This document shows, piece after piece, positions 36,781-50,200 of a stretch of DNA of 64,000 nt; the stretch's first letter is position 1, and each line of letters starts with the position of its first letter. The position numbers were made by a program, and so were the translations under genes. The notes beneath the pieces are model-generated. The model had not been told where the DNA came from. It made no database searches and saw only the letters and a list, made by a program, of their open reading frames with translations. This DNA is from Turritopsis dohrnii (Eukaryota; Cnidaria; Hydrozoa; Anthoathecata; Oceaniidae): contig BQMF02000159.1 of NCBI GenBank assembly GCA_027922465.2, positions 62,001-126,000 on the forward strand, given 5' to 3'.

Positions 36781-39700
36781 TTAAAGCAAAATTGAGGAAT
36801 AAAGATTTTCTTAAGACATCGACGACACTGCCATAAATCTTTTTAACTTTGTGTGTAGATTACACACAAAATTCTTTTGAAGACGTTTTTTTGGACTGAT
36901 ACAGACAAAAATCGAATCAACGGAATATTAATTGTACATTCTTTTTCTTCTTTATTTAACTTTGAAGATACAAACTCAAACTCAATAAACGTGAAATTAA
37001 ATACGTCGAAGATGAAGATAACGAAAATAATCTAAATGTCAAGTGGATATATAACTAACCTTTATCTTTCCAGGAATCTTCGAAATAAAAATAAAAATAA
37101 CCAAACAGCAAAACAAAAACAAAAAAACCATCAAGCGTTAAAAATCATACAATTAAAACAAAATAGATTTGAATTTGAATTTGTTTTGAACTTCTTTTCG
37201 CGATGGAGATTGAACAAAACTATTGAAGTGAAATATCGTGTCATACAAAAAATATAGTTTGTGAAAACATATCACATTTGCTAATAAAATAGACATGGCA
37301 TAGAAAGTCACAAATTTCCACGAATATGGGTGTAGTGTATACCTTCTCTGTTTTATTTATCACCACAGGAAACGACCACATGGGATTGGATTGGGTTACC
37401 TAATCAAATGACTTGATTTTAGAAAACCTGCTTAATTCTTCTTAATTCTTCCCTTCTCAAGGTATTACTTCAATATTGACACAAAACAATTATAAATTCA
37501 ATAACACCAATGCCTTGACTACTCTCCTTTATGTCATTGCTTTTTTCCCACATTCCACAAATTTGCTTGGATGCAATATCTTTTTTTTTTCTGATTTCAG
37601 AACTTTTCTGCTTTCTAAAAGTATTTCCTCATTTCCTAGTATCTTTTCATTTCTCTATATCTATAAAGGACCATAATTTTTTGAACTTTTAAAGAGTTTA
37701 AGAATAATTGTGATTTGTACAAAAAAGCCCACACTGTCTAAAGTTAAAGTTGTATGCACTTCATTCAGTCTTCATGCGGTCTTTACAAGAAGTATTAAGG
37801 GTCTTTTTAGTTATTAGCCCTTTTTTCCAAGAACAGACATTCACATAGATAACTCCACTGAGTACTTTCTCTACACCTTCGTCCGAAATGATTTCTGGAA
37901 TTCGGAAACAATTACCTTTTTTGCTGTGAATGATCCCATGGTTTCTCGAAGAATTGGTATCTGTCACTCTCTGTATACTTGATCCTTCTTTTTTTCTGTG
38001 ATTTTTTGATTTTGCCCTCTAGTATATGGTGGTCTGATAATACATCATCACATAACAATAACATTTGATTCAACTGGATGTGTCATTGGTGTTAAAAAGT
38101 GTTGCTGAAATTGTCTGTGTGAAATATTCTATGGTGCTATCATAATTACAGGTTCAGAAGTATTGTACAAGTTTTCATTGTTAAACAACCTTTTCACACC
38201 AATTTTAAATTGATCATGATCGCATAATTCCTACATACTTCCCAGAACTTTAAATACGTGGATAAAACGTCTCTCTTGGTAATTTATCTTATGTTATAAC
38301 CGATTGTCAGCTACATTTGCCAGTTAATCAGGAGCAGCAACATAAGATACTGAAGAAAGTCATAAGTGAACTGGCAATGATTAAAGATTAAATTTGAAAC
38401 TAAACTGTGCTATGAGACAGCTCCTTTTAACATCAATTCCACTCTTTAGTTTAGTGCTTAGATTTCACCTTATCATTTCAGAAACATGGCGGGGAAACTA
38501 GTAATTATTCATAGGAATGTATTACATATTGTCACTGCATTTCTGGAAACTTTCCAGTGTTAATGTTTGATATCACAGATATAAAGGAAATGATTGACTT
38601 AAACATATCTGATCTAATGTGTGAGTGGAACTCTGTAAAAGTGTATATTCTGAAGTTCTTTGCGAATCAGAAGTGCATGCATCATTATTTGTGTGGCTTA
38701 GAATTGTAAATGTTATGTCAACTAATATTGGTATAAAAATGTTTATTGGAATCATTCACAAATTAGTTTGTAATTATTAAAATTCATAGAACATGCTACA
38801 AAAAATCTATTAAAGCATGGAAGTCGTGTATAACAACTATTTTGTAGTTTGTATTTTTCTAGCAAGATGGAAGAAATTTTGTCTTATGAAACAATAAGAA
38901 CTTTTTTGCAGTGATAAACAACTCACTATTTTCTCTATTGTTTTGTGACTGTGAAGATGTGTAAGCGTTGTGAAGTCTGAAATGAGTTTTGATATTGCTG
39001 TAAGAAAGTTGGTGATTTTGGTCTGAAAACTATTTTCTAGGAGTTTAGTTATCTCATTTTATTTAAACTAAATTTAGATGGTAATGAATTTCACTAACTT
39101 CAATGAAATTTAGAATTTAGAATCCTCTACTACCAACGTTATTTCCTGTAAAACTTTTTTATGTTATTAAATTGGGAAGTTAACCCTCCTTTCTTTTCAT
39201 TTCATATCAATTATTCATTGCATCAAACCCAGACAGAACAATGCATGACTGATAACTTGTTCACAAATGTCTGCACTGTATTTGCCAAAGCTTCAAATTC
39301 TTGAGTGAAACTTGATCATTATCTAAATTATCAATATTCCCTTGGCATCCCTAAAGTTAAATCCCAACGAAATAAATTTAGTTCCTTTCGAGCGTACTTT
39401 TCCTTTGCTTTTTACAGTTATTTGCTCAATTTAGAATACTAAACAATAACATCAAGTGAACCACAATATACATGAAACAAGTGAAAGAAGTGTTTTATGG
39501 AGATTCAATGTTGCATGATGTATACTACAATGTTATTTCCTATAATAAAGAAAAAACAATGAGAGATTATTATGAGAAATTGGCAGATGGTCAGGAGTAA
39601 TTGATAACTGTTACTGCAATTATTATAATTTTTGCTCTAATTTGGCAATTCTTATGGTTTTGAAGCTTCCAAAGACGTATTAAGCTAATGTGATCCCTTA

Positions 39701-40243
39701 TATTGCATGAGTTGTGCTGGACTTGTCTCAAACTGGAACCTTTGGTTTAGTGATGTAATGAAATGAAGAAGAAAAAGAAACAAAGGCTAGGACACTGAAA
39801 CAGAAAATAATATTTGGTTATTTAGTTTTTTAATATTTAGCAGATTAAATAATTTGACTGATGCATGCATTTTGAGGAAGTTTCTTTATCATTTTTACGT
39901 GATATGCTTTTCAAATTTCTATTCACTGTGGCAGCAAGTGCAATATGTAAAATTTTCTTATGAAAATGAAAATCTTATGAAAATCTGTTTATCAACTAAT
40001 ACTCCTGTTATTTAAAATAATTTTCAGGAAAATGATGCCAATGGCAAATCTGAAGTCGTATAGCTATTCATGATGAAAAGTTTGATGTTTTACTACAACC
40101 TCTTTTCTTCGTGCCTTCACAATTGAAAGGAGCGGTCTTTAAGCATCAGATGCTTAATTGATAATGATGAATTAGGTTTCATCATTATCTTTGACAAACT
40201 TCCAAAACTAAGTTAGCTGTGAACTTCCTACAATGATACGAAC
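36781..40243. other. 3.5 kb AT-rich intergenic stretch, nothing recognised
   Basis: Short ORFs at 37036, 37476, 37761 and 38573 have low complexity or no domain. No inverted or tandem repeat was noticed by eye. Confidence 0.5.
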
Positions 40244-42221
40244 TTACCAATAGTCATAAGGTGTTGTGTGTAAGTTAAAGTCTTGTGTATATTCAAGATG
40301 GCTAAGACATTGAACTGGCATGGATAAATCAGAATTGTCATTGTCATTATCACCAAACCATTTAATTTTGTGATCGCTATCTTCGAAACAAATAACATCA
40401 GAATTGACAATGTGTATATGTCCACAATCTTTCATTCCAAGTAACTCAAATACTGGTTTAAGTCCTAGCATGCCTTTATTAAAGTTAATAGCAGCTGATG
40501 CTACACCCATTTCCAAAACTGTTCTTTCAACAAATACACACTTAGGTACATGGGACCATATATGATGCCATTCAGGGAGTTTACCCGTGAAGGCATTTTG
40601 CAAGCAGCTGGTCGCTACCAAGATCCTTGTGTGAAAAGATTGGTTTGATTAAATCAACAATGACTGGAGGGATGCAAATTTTCTGTTTGAATTTGCCTCG
40701 ATTCGTATGGTACTTACACCAGCAATCATCTCCTCTAGGACAAAAGTGGTGTTGTTGATCAAGGTCATCCATAATCGCACAATGATACAAAACTGCAGCA
40801 ACAGCCTTTTCATAGAGATTTCCAACATTCTGCCTTATTGCAAGCCCGAAATAATTTTGATAGGCGTTTATAACTTTGTCAGTAAGGTGACCAGGACCAT
40901 CAATCTTCTTTCCATCAGATAGCTTCCTTCCTTTCAACATGTCACGTAGGTTTCATAGTTGTGAGCCAACCCTTCTCTGAATGTGACTGATGCCCTCCAC
41001 CTTGGTAATCTTTTCACCTGGGTAAGGGTTGAAATCACATACTTCAGTGAAAGATGATATATGTTAAATACTTTAGTTGAATATTTTGATCGCACCAGCA
41101 GGTTCCATACTAACGGCACTTCCTGAATGATTAATCTTGCGATCATGCTCTGCTTTTCAATCTTCGTACGCTTTAGTGTTTTGCTTTTTTTCCCAAATTT
41201 TACATGGATAGCAAGTTTTAGTCAACACTTGAAAGTCAAAACATTTACCGTGATTTGATATACATGCAACAACGCCATTCATGGAGGCGTATCCTCTGTG
41301 CTGCCATGACCCCTCCAACGACACTCGCGTTGCAACTGATGTTGTGTCATCATAAACTTCAAGTTCTTGTGTTCGAACTTCTTCTGCAGCCTCCTTCATA
41401 CAAGTTGTTGCTGTTTTGACATAACCAAAGTGTAACTCTTTCAATGCATGATAATTCTTTTTGGTCATCGAAGGAGGGATGTTCATCAAGTCACAAAAAG
41501 TCTTCATACTTTCATACCCTTTACCAATTTCATGGAAAGCTAAAACAGTGCGTAAATTAATTTCTCTTCTTTTCCTTTTCCTTGTGAAAACAATCTCCTC
41601 CTCGTTATCATCATTCCCTATTTGTTCTTCTTCAGATCCTTCATCTTCCTCTCCCATATCTATCAAAGTACTATTAGAAGACATGAAAGGTGACGTCCAA
41701 TGGCACTCACCGCAGTTCAAATTGAATAGTTGGCAGGGTCCTTCCTTGTTGGAGACATCATGCACAATGTTTATTGATCCAAGACAGTCAGGGCAACGAC
41801 CAATTGCAAGAATTAGTGCCTTGAATAATTCTGTATCTATCAAGACATTGCACGCTTTTGCCGGCTCGCATTCCTTGGTACTGGTACTGCAGATGCTGGT
41901 GTCTAGTTTAGCTGAGGACGCTGATGCCACAGACCAAGTTTCTGCTTTTTCAAGCAAACTGTTTGCTTCCATTCTATTGTAATCGTATTCTATCGTATCG
42001 TTCTTTTTTGGTTCTTGATTTGTTGATCCCATTGAAACTGCAAAAGCACAAATCAAATTTGACAACCAGTCAAAATAAGTTTCAACTTTGAACGACCTTT
42101 TGGGAGTTAAGTATGTGGCGTTTGGCTGACACAATTTGTTCGTGACACAATGAAAAATTGGTCGATCATGTAATTTTAAGTAAGCAAATATGGAACTTAT
42201 GTTCTCATCATAGGTAAACAT
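40244..42221 (-). pseudogene. Mutator-like (MULE) transposase pseudogene
   Basis: One reading frame runs from 42221 to about 40581 with four in-frame stops: TGA 41157-41159 (expected Trp in AYED-W-KAEHD), TAA 41073-41075, TAA 41064-41066 and TGA 40953-40955. It then shifts frame near 40580 and ends at 40244. Family landmarks: CPDCLGSINIVHD (zinc ribbon-like), an acidic run, LEGSWQHRGYASMNGVV, CKIWEKK, HDRKINHSGSAVSMEPAG, NPYPGEKITKVEGISHIQRR, LTDKVINAYQNYFGLAIRQN, FCPRGDDCWCKY, VFVERTVLEMGVASA. The DGSW-type catalytic Asp reads Glu here, and the block that should hold the second catalytic Asp (GDGD motif before NPYPG) is missing. Confidence 0.8.
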
Positions 42222-42255
42222 CCGTTCCCAAAATTGTTTTACTCTTAAATAAAAG

Positions 42256-45200
42256 AACTTAAAGAATACTAAATGAAGTTAAAAGGAAATTAAAACAAAA
42301 CACACTCTGGCTGTCAATGTCTTCATCACAAATGAAGAGCTGGTCTGTGCTGGTTTTAAACAAGTAAATATAACTTTGTTTCCACACCATAAGTAAACAT
42401 CCGTTCTCCTGTTGTTAGATCACCAGCAAAATCGATTTTCCATCACAAAGGCAAACATACGAACATTTTAAGTAAAAATAACTGTTAACTAAAAGAAGAC
42501 TTCTTTTCTGTAATTAGCTTTTCTCTTTGGTTTTTGAAAGTCAACTTATTAAAGGTTGTTTTTGAGTTAATTTAAATTTCAAGATCATGTTAAAGTGATA
42601 ATTATTTTATTTTAGAGGACTTTTGGTCTTCTATTTCTGAAATAAAGGAATTTCTAAAAGTGCTTTCGAGTGATTCATATTGATCGCTAAAATATTGCAA
42701 TTGTGATGTAAGATGTGCAGTTACTAACAAAAAGGATTGACCATTTACATTTCCGGTCTTTAATATATAATAAGCAACACAGAAACACCTATATGAACTT
42801 ACATCTTACATATCTCTTTACCATGTTTTCTATATAATATATAAATTCTGAAATATTGCAAACTTAAAGAATACTAAATGAAGTTAAAAGGAAATTAAAA
42901 CAAAACAAAACTGGCTGACACAATGTCTTCATCACAAATGAAGAGCTGGTCTGTCCTGGTTTTAAACAAGTAAATATAACTTTTTTGTTTCCACAGCATA
43001 AGTAAACATATCCGTTCTCTTGTTGTTAGATCACCAGCAAAATCGATTTTCCATCACAAAGGCAAACATACGAACATTTTAAGTAAAAATAACTGTTAAC
43101 TAAAAGAAGACTTCTTTTCTGTAATTAGCTTTTCTCTTTGGTTTCTGAAAGTCAAGTTATTAAAGGTTTTATTGAGTTAATTTAAATTTCAAGATCATGT
43201 TAAAGTGATAATTATTTTATTTTAGAGGACTTTTTGTCTTCTATTTCTGAAATAAAGGAATTTCTAAAAGTGCTTTCGAGTGATTCATATTGATCGCTAA
43301 AATATTGCAATTGTGATGTAAGATGTGCAGTTACTAACAAAAAGGATTGACCATTTACATTTCCGGTCTTTAATATATAATAAGCAACACAGAAACACCT
43401 ATATGAACTTACATCTTACATATCTCTTTACCATGTTTTCTATATAATATATAAATTCTGAAATATTGCAAACTTAAAGAATACTAAATGAAGTTAAAAG
43501 GAAATTAAAACAAAACAAAACTGGCTGACACAATGTCTTCATCACAAATGAAGAGCTGGTCTGTCCTGGTTTTAAACAAGTAAATATAACTTTTTTGTTT
43601 CCACACCATAAGTAAACATATCCGTTCTCTTGTTGTTAGATCACCAGCAAAATCGATTTTCCATCACAAAGGCAAACATACGAACATTTTAAGTAAAAAT
43701 AACTGTTAACTAAAAGAGGACTTCTTTTCTGTAATTAGCTTTTCTCTTTGGTTTCTGAAAGTCAACTTATTAAAGGTTTTATTGAGTTAATTTAAATTTC
43801 GAGATCATGTTAAAGTGATAATTACATTATTTTAGAGGACTTTTTCTCTTCTATTTCTGAAATAAAGGAATTTCTAAAAGTGCTTTCGAGTGATTCATAT
43901 TGATCGCTAAAATATTGCAATTGTGATGTAAGATGTGCAGTTACTAACAAAAAGGATTGACCATTTACATTTCCGGTCTTTAATATATAATAAGCAACAC
44001 AGAAACACCTATATGAACTTACATCTTACATATCTCTTCACCATGTTTTCTATATAATACATAAATTCTGAAATATTGCAAACTTAAAGAATACTAAATG
44101 AAGTTAAAAGGAAATTAAAACAAAACAGACTCTGGCTGACACAATGTCTTCATCACAAATGAAGAGCTGGTCTGTCCTGGTTTTAAACAAGTAAATATAA
44201 CTTTTTGTTTCCACACCATAAGTAAACATATCCGTTCTCTTGTTGTTAGATCACCAGCAAAATCGATTTTCCATCACAAAGGCAAACATACGAACATTTT
44301 AAGTAAAAATAACTGTTAACTAAAAGAAGACTTCTTTTCTGTAATTAGCTTTTCTCTTTGGTTTTTGAAAGTCAACTTATTAAAGGTTTTTTTTGAGTTG
44401 ATTTAAATTTCAAGATCATGTTAAAGTGATAATTATTTTATTTTAGAGGACTTTTTGTCTTCTATTTCTGAAATAAAGGAATTTCTAAAAGTGCTTTCGA
44501 GTGATTCATATTGATCGCTAAAATATTGCAATTGTGATGTAAGATGTGCAGTTACTAACAAAAAGGATTGACCATTTACATTTCCGGTCTTTAATATATA
44601 ATAAGCAACACAGAAACACCTATATGAACTTACATCTTACATATCTCTTCACCATGTTTTCTATATAATACATAAATTCTGAAATATTGCAAACTTAAAG
44701 AATACTAAATGAAGTTGAACGGAAATTAAAACAAAACAGACTCTGGCTGACACAATGTCTTCATCACAAATGAAGAGCTGGTCTGTGCTGGTTTTAAACA
44801 AGTAAATATAACTTTTTGTTTCCACACCATAAGTAAACATATCCGTTCTCTTGTTGTTAGATCACCAGCAAAATCGATTTTCCATCACAAAGGCAAACAT
44901 ACGAACATTTTAAGTAAAAATAACTGTTAACTAAAAGAAGACTTCTTTTCTGTAATTAGCTTTTCTCTTTGGTTTCTGAAAGTCAAGTTATTAAAGGTTT
45001 TATTGAGTTAATTTAAATTTCAAGATCATGTTAAAGTGATAATTATTTTATTTTAGAGGACTTTTTGTCTTCTATTTCTGAAATAAAGGAATTTCTAAAA
45101 GTGCTTTCGAGTGATTCATATTGATCGCTAAAATATTGCAATTGTGATGTAAGATGTGCAGTTACTAACAAAAAGGATTGACCATTTACATTTCCGGTCT

Positions 45201-46268
45201 TTAATATATAATAAGCAACACAGAAACACCTATATGAACTTACATCTTACATATCTCTTCACCATGTTTTCTATATAATACATAAATTCTGAAATATTGC
45301 AAACTTAAAGAATACTAAATGAAGTTAAAAGGAAATTAAAACAAAACAGACTCTGGCTGACACAATGTCTTCATCACAAATGAAGAGCTGGTCTGTGCTG
45401 GTTTTAAACAAGTAAATATAACTTTTTGTTTCCACACCATAAGTAAACATATCCGTTCTCTTGTTGTTAGATCACCAGCAAAATCGATTTTCCATCACAA
45501 AGGCAAACATACGAACATTTTAAGTAAAAATAACTGTTAACTAAAAGAAGACTTCTTTTCTGTAATTAGCTTTTCTCTTTGGTTTTTGAAAGTCAACTTA
45601 TTAAAGGTTTTTTTTGAGTTGATTTAAATTTCAAGATCATGTTAAAGTGATAATTATTTTATTTTAGAGGACTTTTTGTCTTCTATTTCTGAAATAAAGG
45701 AATTTCTAAAAGTGCTTTCGAGTGATTCATATTGATCGCTAAAATATTGCAATTGTGATGTAAGATGTGCAGTTACTAACAAAAAGGATTGACCATTTAC
45801 ATTTCCGGTCTTTAATATATAATAAGCAACACAGAAACACCTATATGAACTTACATCTTACATATCTCTTCACCATGTTTTCTATATAATACATAAATTC
45901 TGAAATATTGCAAACTTAAAGAATACTAAATGAAGTTGAACGGAAATTAAAACAAAACAGACTCTGGCTGACACAATGTCTTCATCACAAATGAAGAGCT
46001 GGTCTGTGCTGGTTTTAAACAAGTAAATATAACTTTTTGTTTCCACACCATAAGTAAACATATCCGTTCTCTTGTTGTTAGATCACCAGCAAAATCGATT
46101 TTCCATCACAAAGGCAAACATACGAACATTTTAAGTAAAAATAACTGTTAACTAAAAGAAGACTTCTTTTCTGTAATTAGCTTTTCTCTTTGGTTTTTGA
46201 AAGTCAACTTATTAAAGGTTTTTTTTGAGTTGATTTAAATTTCAAGATCATGTTAAAGTGATAATTAT
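42256..46268. repeat. Satellite array, left block (605-611-bp monomers)
   Basis: Monomers start with aacttaaagaatactaaatg at 42256, 42861, 43471, 44081, 44692, 45302 and 45913; the last is interrupted at 46268 by the hAT insertion. Monomers 44081 and 45302 share 'aagttaaaagg', while 44692 and 45913 share 'aagttgaacgg', giving an alternating AB pattern and a ~1.22-kb higher-order unit. No ORF exceeds ~60 codons. Each monomer carries a short palindrome around cttcatcacaaatgaag. Confidence 0.95.
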
Positions 46269-46885
46269 CAGGGGCGTAGCCAGCATTTTCGTAAGGTCAG
46301 TCAAAAAAGATTAGTGTATGGACGAATTCGGAGCGCGAAGCGCTCCGCCTTCTAAGCTGGGGGTCTGGGGGGCGCTTTGAGCCCCCCAGTGGGGGTTTGG
46401 GGGCGAAGCGCCCGGAAAAATTGCGTTATTTTTGCTATAGAAACGCCTGAAGCGGGCTAAAAATAGTTATGAAATCGGGCTGCAAATTGAATAATTTTGA
46501 TCAAGATCCACAATGAAATCAAGGCGGCAGCTATTCAGAAACTACATCACAGTAGTACTCGCCTCGCTTTCAAAGTATAAATTAATGACATTTGCGTCGT
46601 TGAATATTGAAGTATTTTATTAGAAATAAGGTGATGACTTCTACGATGTTACTTCTATTCGAGCATTTTTTTATTGTTTGTTTATTTCAAAACCTAAAAC
46701 ACAAAGAGACTTTAATAGAGGCTGTTTCGCTCAATATCAGAGCTCATCAGCATGTCTAGGAAATAATCCAGACATGGACAGCCGGAAAAGGAAAAAAACA
46801 AAAAAAATAGAAAAACAAAAACTGGCTGCCTTCCCAAATGGGAAAATGAGAAAATGAAGAATGAAATATATGCTATTAAAATATA

Positions 46886-47093
46886 CAGGATTTAATGTTG
46901 ACACTTGGTAACCATCATGGTATCCCGCAACCAAGTTCTACCGTTTCTTGACAGTGTCAACATGTATGAGAAATGGAATAAAATTGAAATGAACTAATGA
47001 TAACGAAAAATACAGGATTTAATGTTGACACCTGGTAACCAGCATGGTATCCTGCAACCAAGTTCTACCGTTTCTTGACAGTGTCAACATTTA
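46886..47093. repeat. Two direct ~83-bp repeats in the hAT 3' region
   Basis: Copies at about 46886-46972 and 47010-47093 begin 'tacaggatttaatgttgaca' and end 'cttgacagtgtcaacat', with about five differences. Each copy carries inverted ends tgttgacac / gtgtcaaca, so each could fold into a hairpin. They lie between the left terminus and the transposase stop codon. Confidence 0.75.
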
Positions 47094-47261
47094 AAGGAAT
47101 GAATGGAATGGAATGATGTACCAAAAACTGATAAATGAACAAAGAAAACTTTCGCTGCTATACAGAAGAATACAAGAATTGAAGCAGATTTCAAGTAGTT
47201 TAAGTCTTCAATAAGTAGTGTTTCAATGAAATAGTTTGGCAAGAATACAAATCAACATAAT

Positions 47262-50200
47262 TTAAATAAAATCTAATCTACGAGGAGCTTTGGAACAAAA
47301 TCTATCAATGATATCATTTTTGTCTATCTTTATACCAAGATGGACATGGAGCAATGCCAAACCATTAAGTCTGTCTTCTGTCATAGTTGAGCGAGAGTAG
47401 TTTTTCAATCGTCTCATGGCAGAAAAAGACCTCTCACATTCACAAGAAGTCATAGGAATTGTGGCAAGGATTCTTAAAGCCACTTCAATGTTCGTAAATA
47501 CACCATCGGCATGGGGAAATGATTTTAATGTGGCTTCAAGAGAGTCAGGGATTGCATCTGGGTCATTTTTCTGTATATTAACCCAAAATCTCTCCCATAC
47601 TTCCATCTCTCCCTTCAAAGTTGATGGGTTTGGGAAATCTATTGTGTAAAAGCTTGTAAAAGCATCAATTTGCTCCTCCCAAAAATTACGCTCTAAATGT
47701 GTAGACTTTAAATAGAGTAGTCTTGATGGAACTATGACTAGACCATTATAGGCAGCAAGGGAGTGATCAAATCTGTTATTGAGTTCCATTAAGACATGAT
47801 CAAGAAGAGGAATAGTTATAGCCTTTTTGAAATAGTCAGACGCATCAGTGCAGGTGTAATTAGGTCGCCGTGTTTGAATTTTAACAATCCTTGGAACAGC
47901 GACAGGAACATCAACTTTTTCAGCAAGATTTTGAGCAAGTGAAAACCATTTTTGATGGTAAGTTTCAACTTCACTTCTCATATGCTGGAACTGCTCCTTT
48001 AAAGAATTTATCAATGTCACTGTTTTTGACATGTCATTTGATTTAGCCTGAAGAAGTTTTGTCACTTCCATGGTAATGTCAAACACATGTCTAGTAATAA
48101 CCATGGCAACAATGAAATCAAACCTTTCTAGGGCATTTCTGTGGGAAACAGCTTTGCTAACAGTGTCAGCATTAAATTTCCGACCTTCATTTGTTGCCAT
48201 CTCCTCAAAGGTAGCCAATATCCCTTCAAACAGATCATTAAAAACACCTATCCCAATGATACGCTCAACCCAACGTGTATTACAAACATCTATGATATGT
48301 GCAAAGCCAGGGTGATCAGTAAGATTACTAACATTGCTTCTAAGAACAGTTCAACGGTTCTCAGAAAATTTAAAAAAATAGGTTATTTGTTTAATTTGAT
48401 CCATCATGTTTCGAATATAGTGTATTGAACAAGAATTACAAATAACTAAATTCAACCTATGTGAAGAACAATGTGTATATAATGCCAATCTGTTCTGCTT
48501 TAAAATATGGGCTTGGCAGCCATTAATTTTCCCGGCTACATTGCCAGCACCATCATAACACTGTCCTCTACAATCCTCCAACTTTAATGTCAAATGATTA
48601 AGAGTCTTCAAAATAACATTACTAAGAGCTAATCCAGAAAGGCCCTCAGAACAATGAATGAAACGAAGAAAATCTTCTCTTAAATTATAATTCTCATCAA
48701 CAAATCGAATTACTAAAGACATTTGTTCCTTTGTTGAAGTGTCACAAGCCTCATCACATATTATAGAAAAGTACTTAGCCTTTTTAACTGCATTTACAAT
48801 TTTCTCTGTAATGAAATCACCACAAAGACCAATTAATTCATTTTGTGTTTCAGGAGATAGATAGGTGGCATTTTTAGCACAGGTTTTCAAATGTTTTTCT
48901 AATGCAGTATCACCTGCCCTAACACGAAAATTTAGAAGATCTAGAAAATTACCTATGGAATATGGTGCGTAATCACCTACTTCTGGAAATTTGCTAAAAT
49001 TATCTCTATGCCCCCTCAAAGAAATAGCCAAGCGACCACAGAGAACAATGGTATCAATTATAGACTGTAAGAAGTTTCTATTTTCTTGCACTCTTTTTGA
49101 ATACTCCTTTGAAATAATCTCATTGATACCTTTTGAAGAGCCAGATTTCTGTTTCTGAAGCTCAGCCAAAATAGAATTAATGGTTTTATGAAGAGAACTA
49201 TTTTCATGTTTTTTAAACATAGAAACACTGTCATTCCAATTGCATTGACCCTTAATAATAAGATTAGTGGCTAATTTTACATTTTTAGTCTTATGGTGAA
49301 GAAGACAGCACTGCACACAAAAAGCAGCATTTAATTTAGGCGAATAGGCAAGCCAAGAAAAGTCAGTCAACCATTTGTGACGAAACCTCCTTCCTACCTT
49401 AGTATTCATTCTAGGGAAATCAAATTCTTTATTAGGAATATAAACATTTTTTAAAAACTCCAGAATTTCATAGTCAGAGAGATTGGATGCTTTAGCAGAA
49501 TATGTTCCAACATCATATTTACCTTCACCATGAATATATTCTGGAGTAAGAAGGGTGCTAGTGTCATTACTAGGACTGCTGGTGTCAGGTTTGTTTACAA
49601 AGAAATTTAACTTAATTTTTTTGTTACTGCTACACGTTACATTTGTAGCAGAGTTTTCAGGCATGGTATGTTTACCTAAAGAGAGATTGCTAACAGTTTC
49701 AGCAGAGGAAGAAGTTGAGGAAAAAGCTGAAAGTGACGCACATGTTGTGGACACAGAGGAAATATTGGATGTTAGTGTTTTTCTAAAAAAATTAGGCTTG
49801 AAATATAATGGTAATCTTGTTTGTAATCCAGAAGGCTTCCTAGAAATCACAGGCAACTTAGGTAATAAAACTACAGGAACAAAATGGTTAGGCTGATATA
49901 TGGGATGGTTATTTATGCCTTCCCTGTAATAAAGAATAAATAAAGGATCAGAACTTTTAGTAGAATAACATTGAGGAAAAACTTGTTTACCAAACAAATA
50001 CTTAAATTTTTGTTGACCGCAGTCAGGATATAAAATGGAAATAGGTCTCTGAAGTATATTTGCCAAACTTAATATACATAAATATGACGACCACTTATTT
50101 TGTTCACACATTAAAATGGCCTCCCTTTTTACAAGATCAACTGAAGAAAGTTCCGAATCAAGAGATTCATGTGAGACAGACATTTTCAAAACATTTTCAA

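Noticed and set aside
41461..41982. 173-codon plus-strand ORF
   Set aside because: Antisense of the Mutator-like transposase N-terminal region.
49555..49896. 113-codon plus-strand ORF
   Set aside because: Antisense of the Ser/Thr-rich linker of the hAT transposase.
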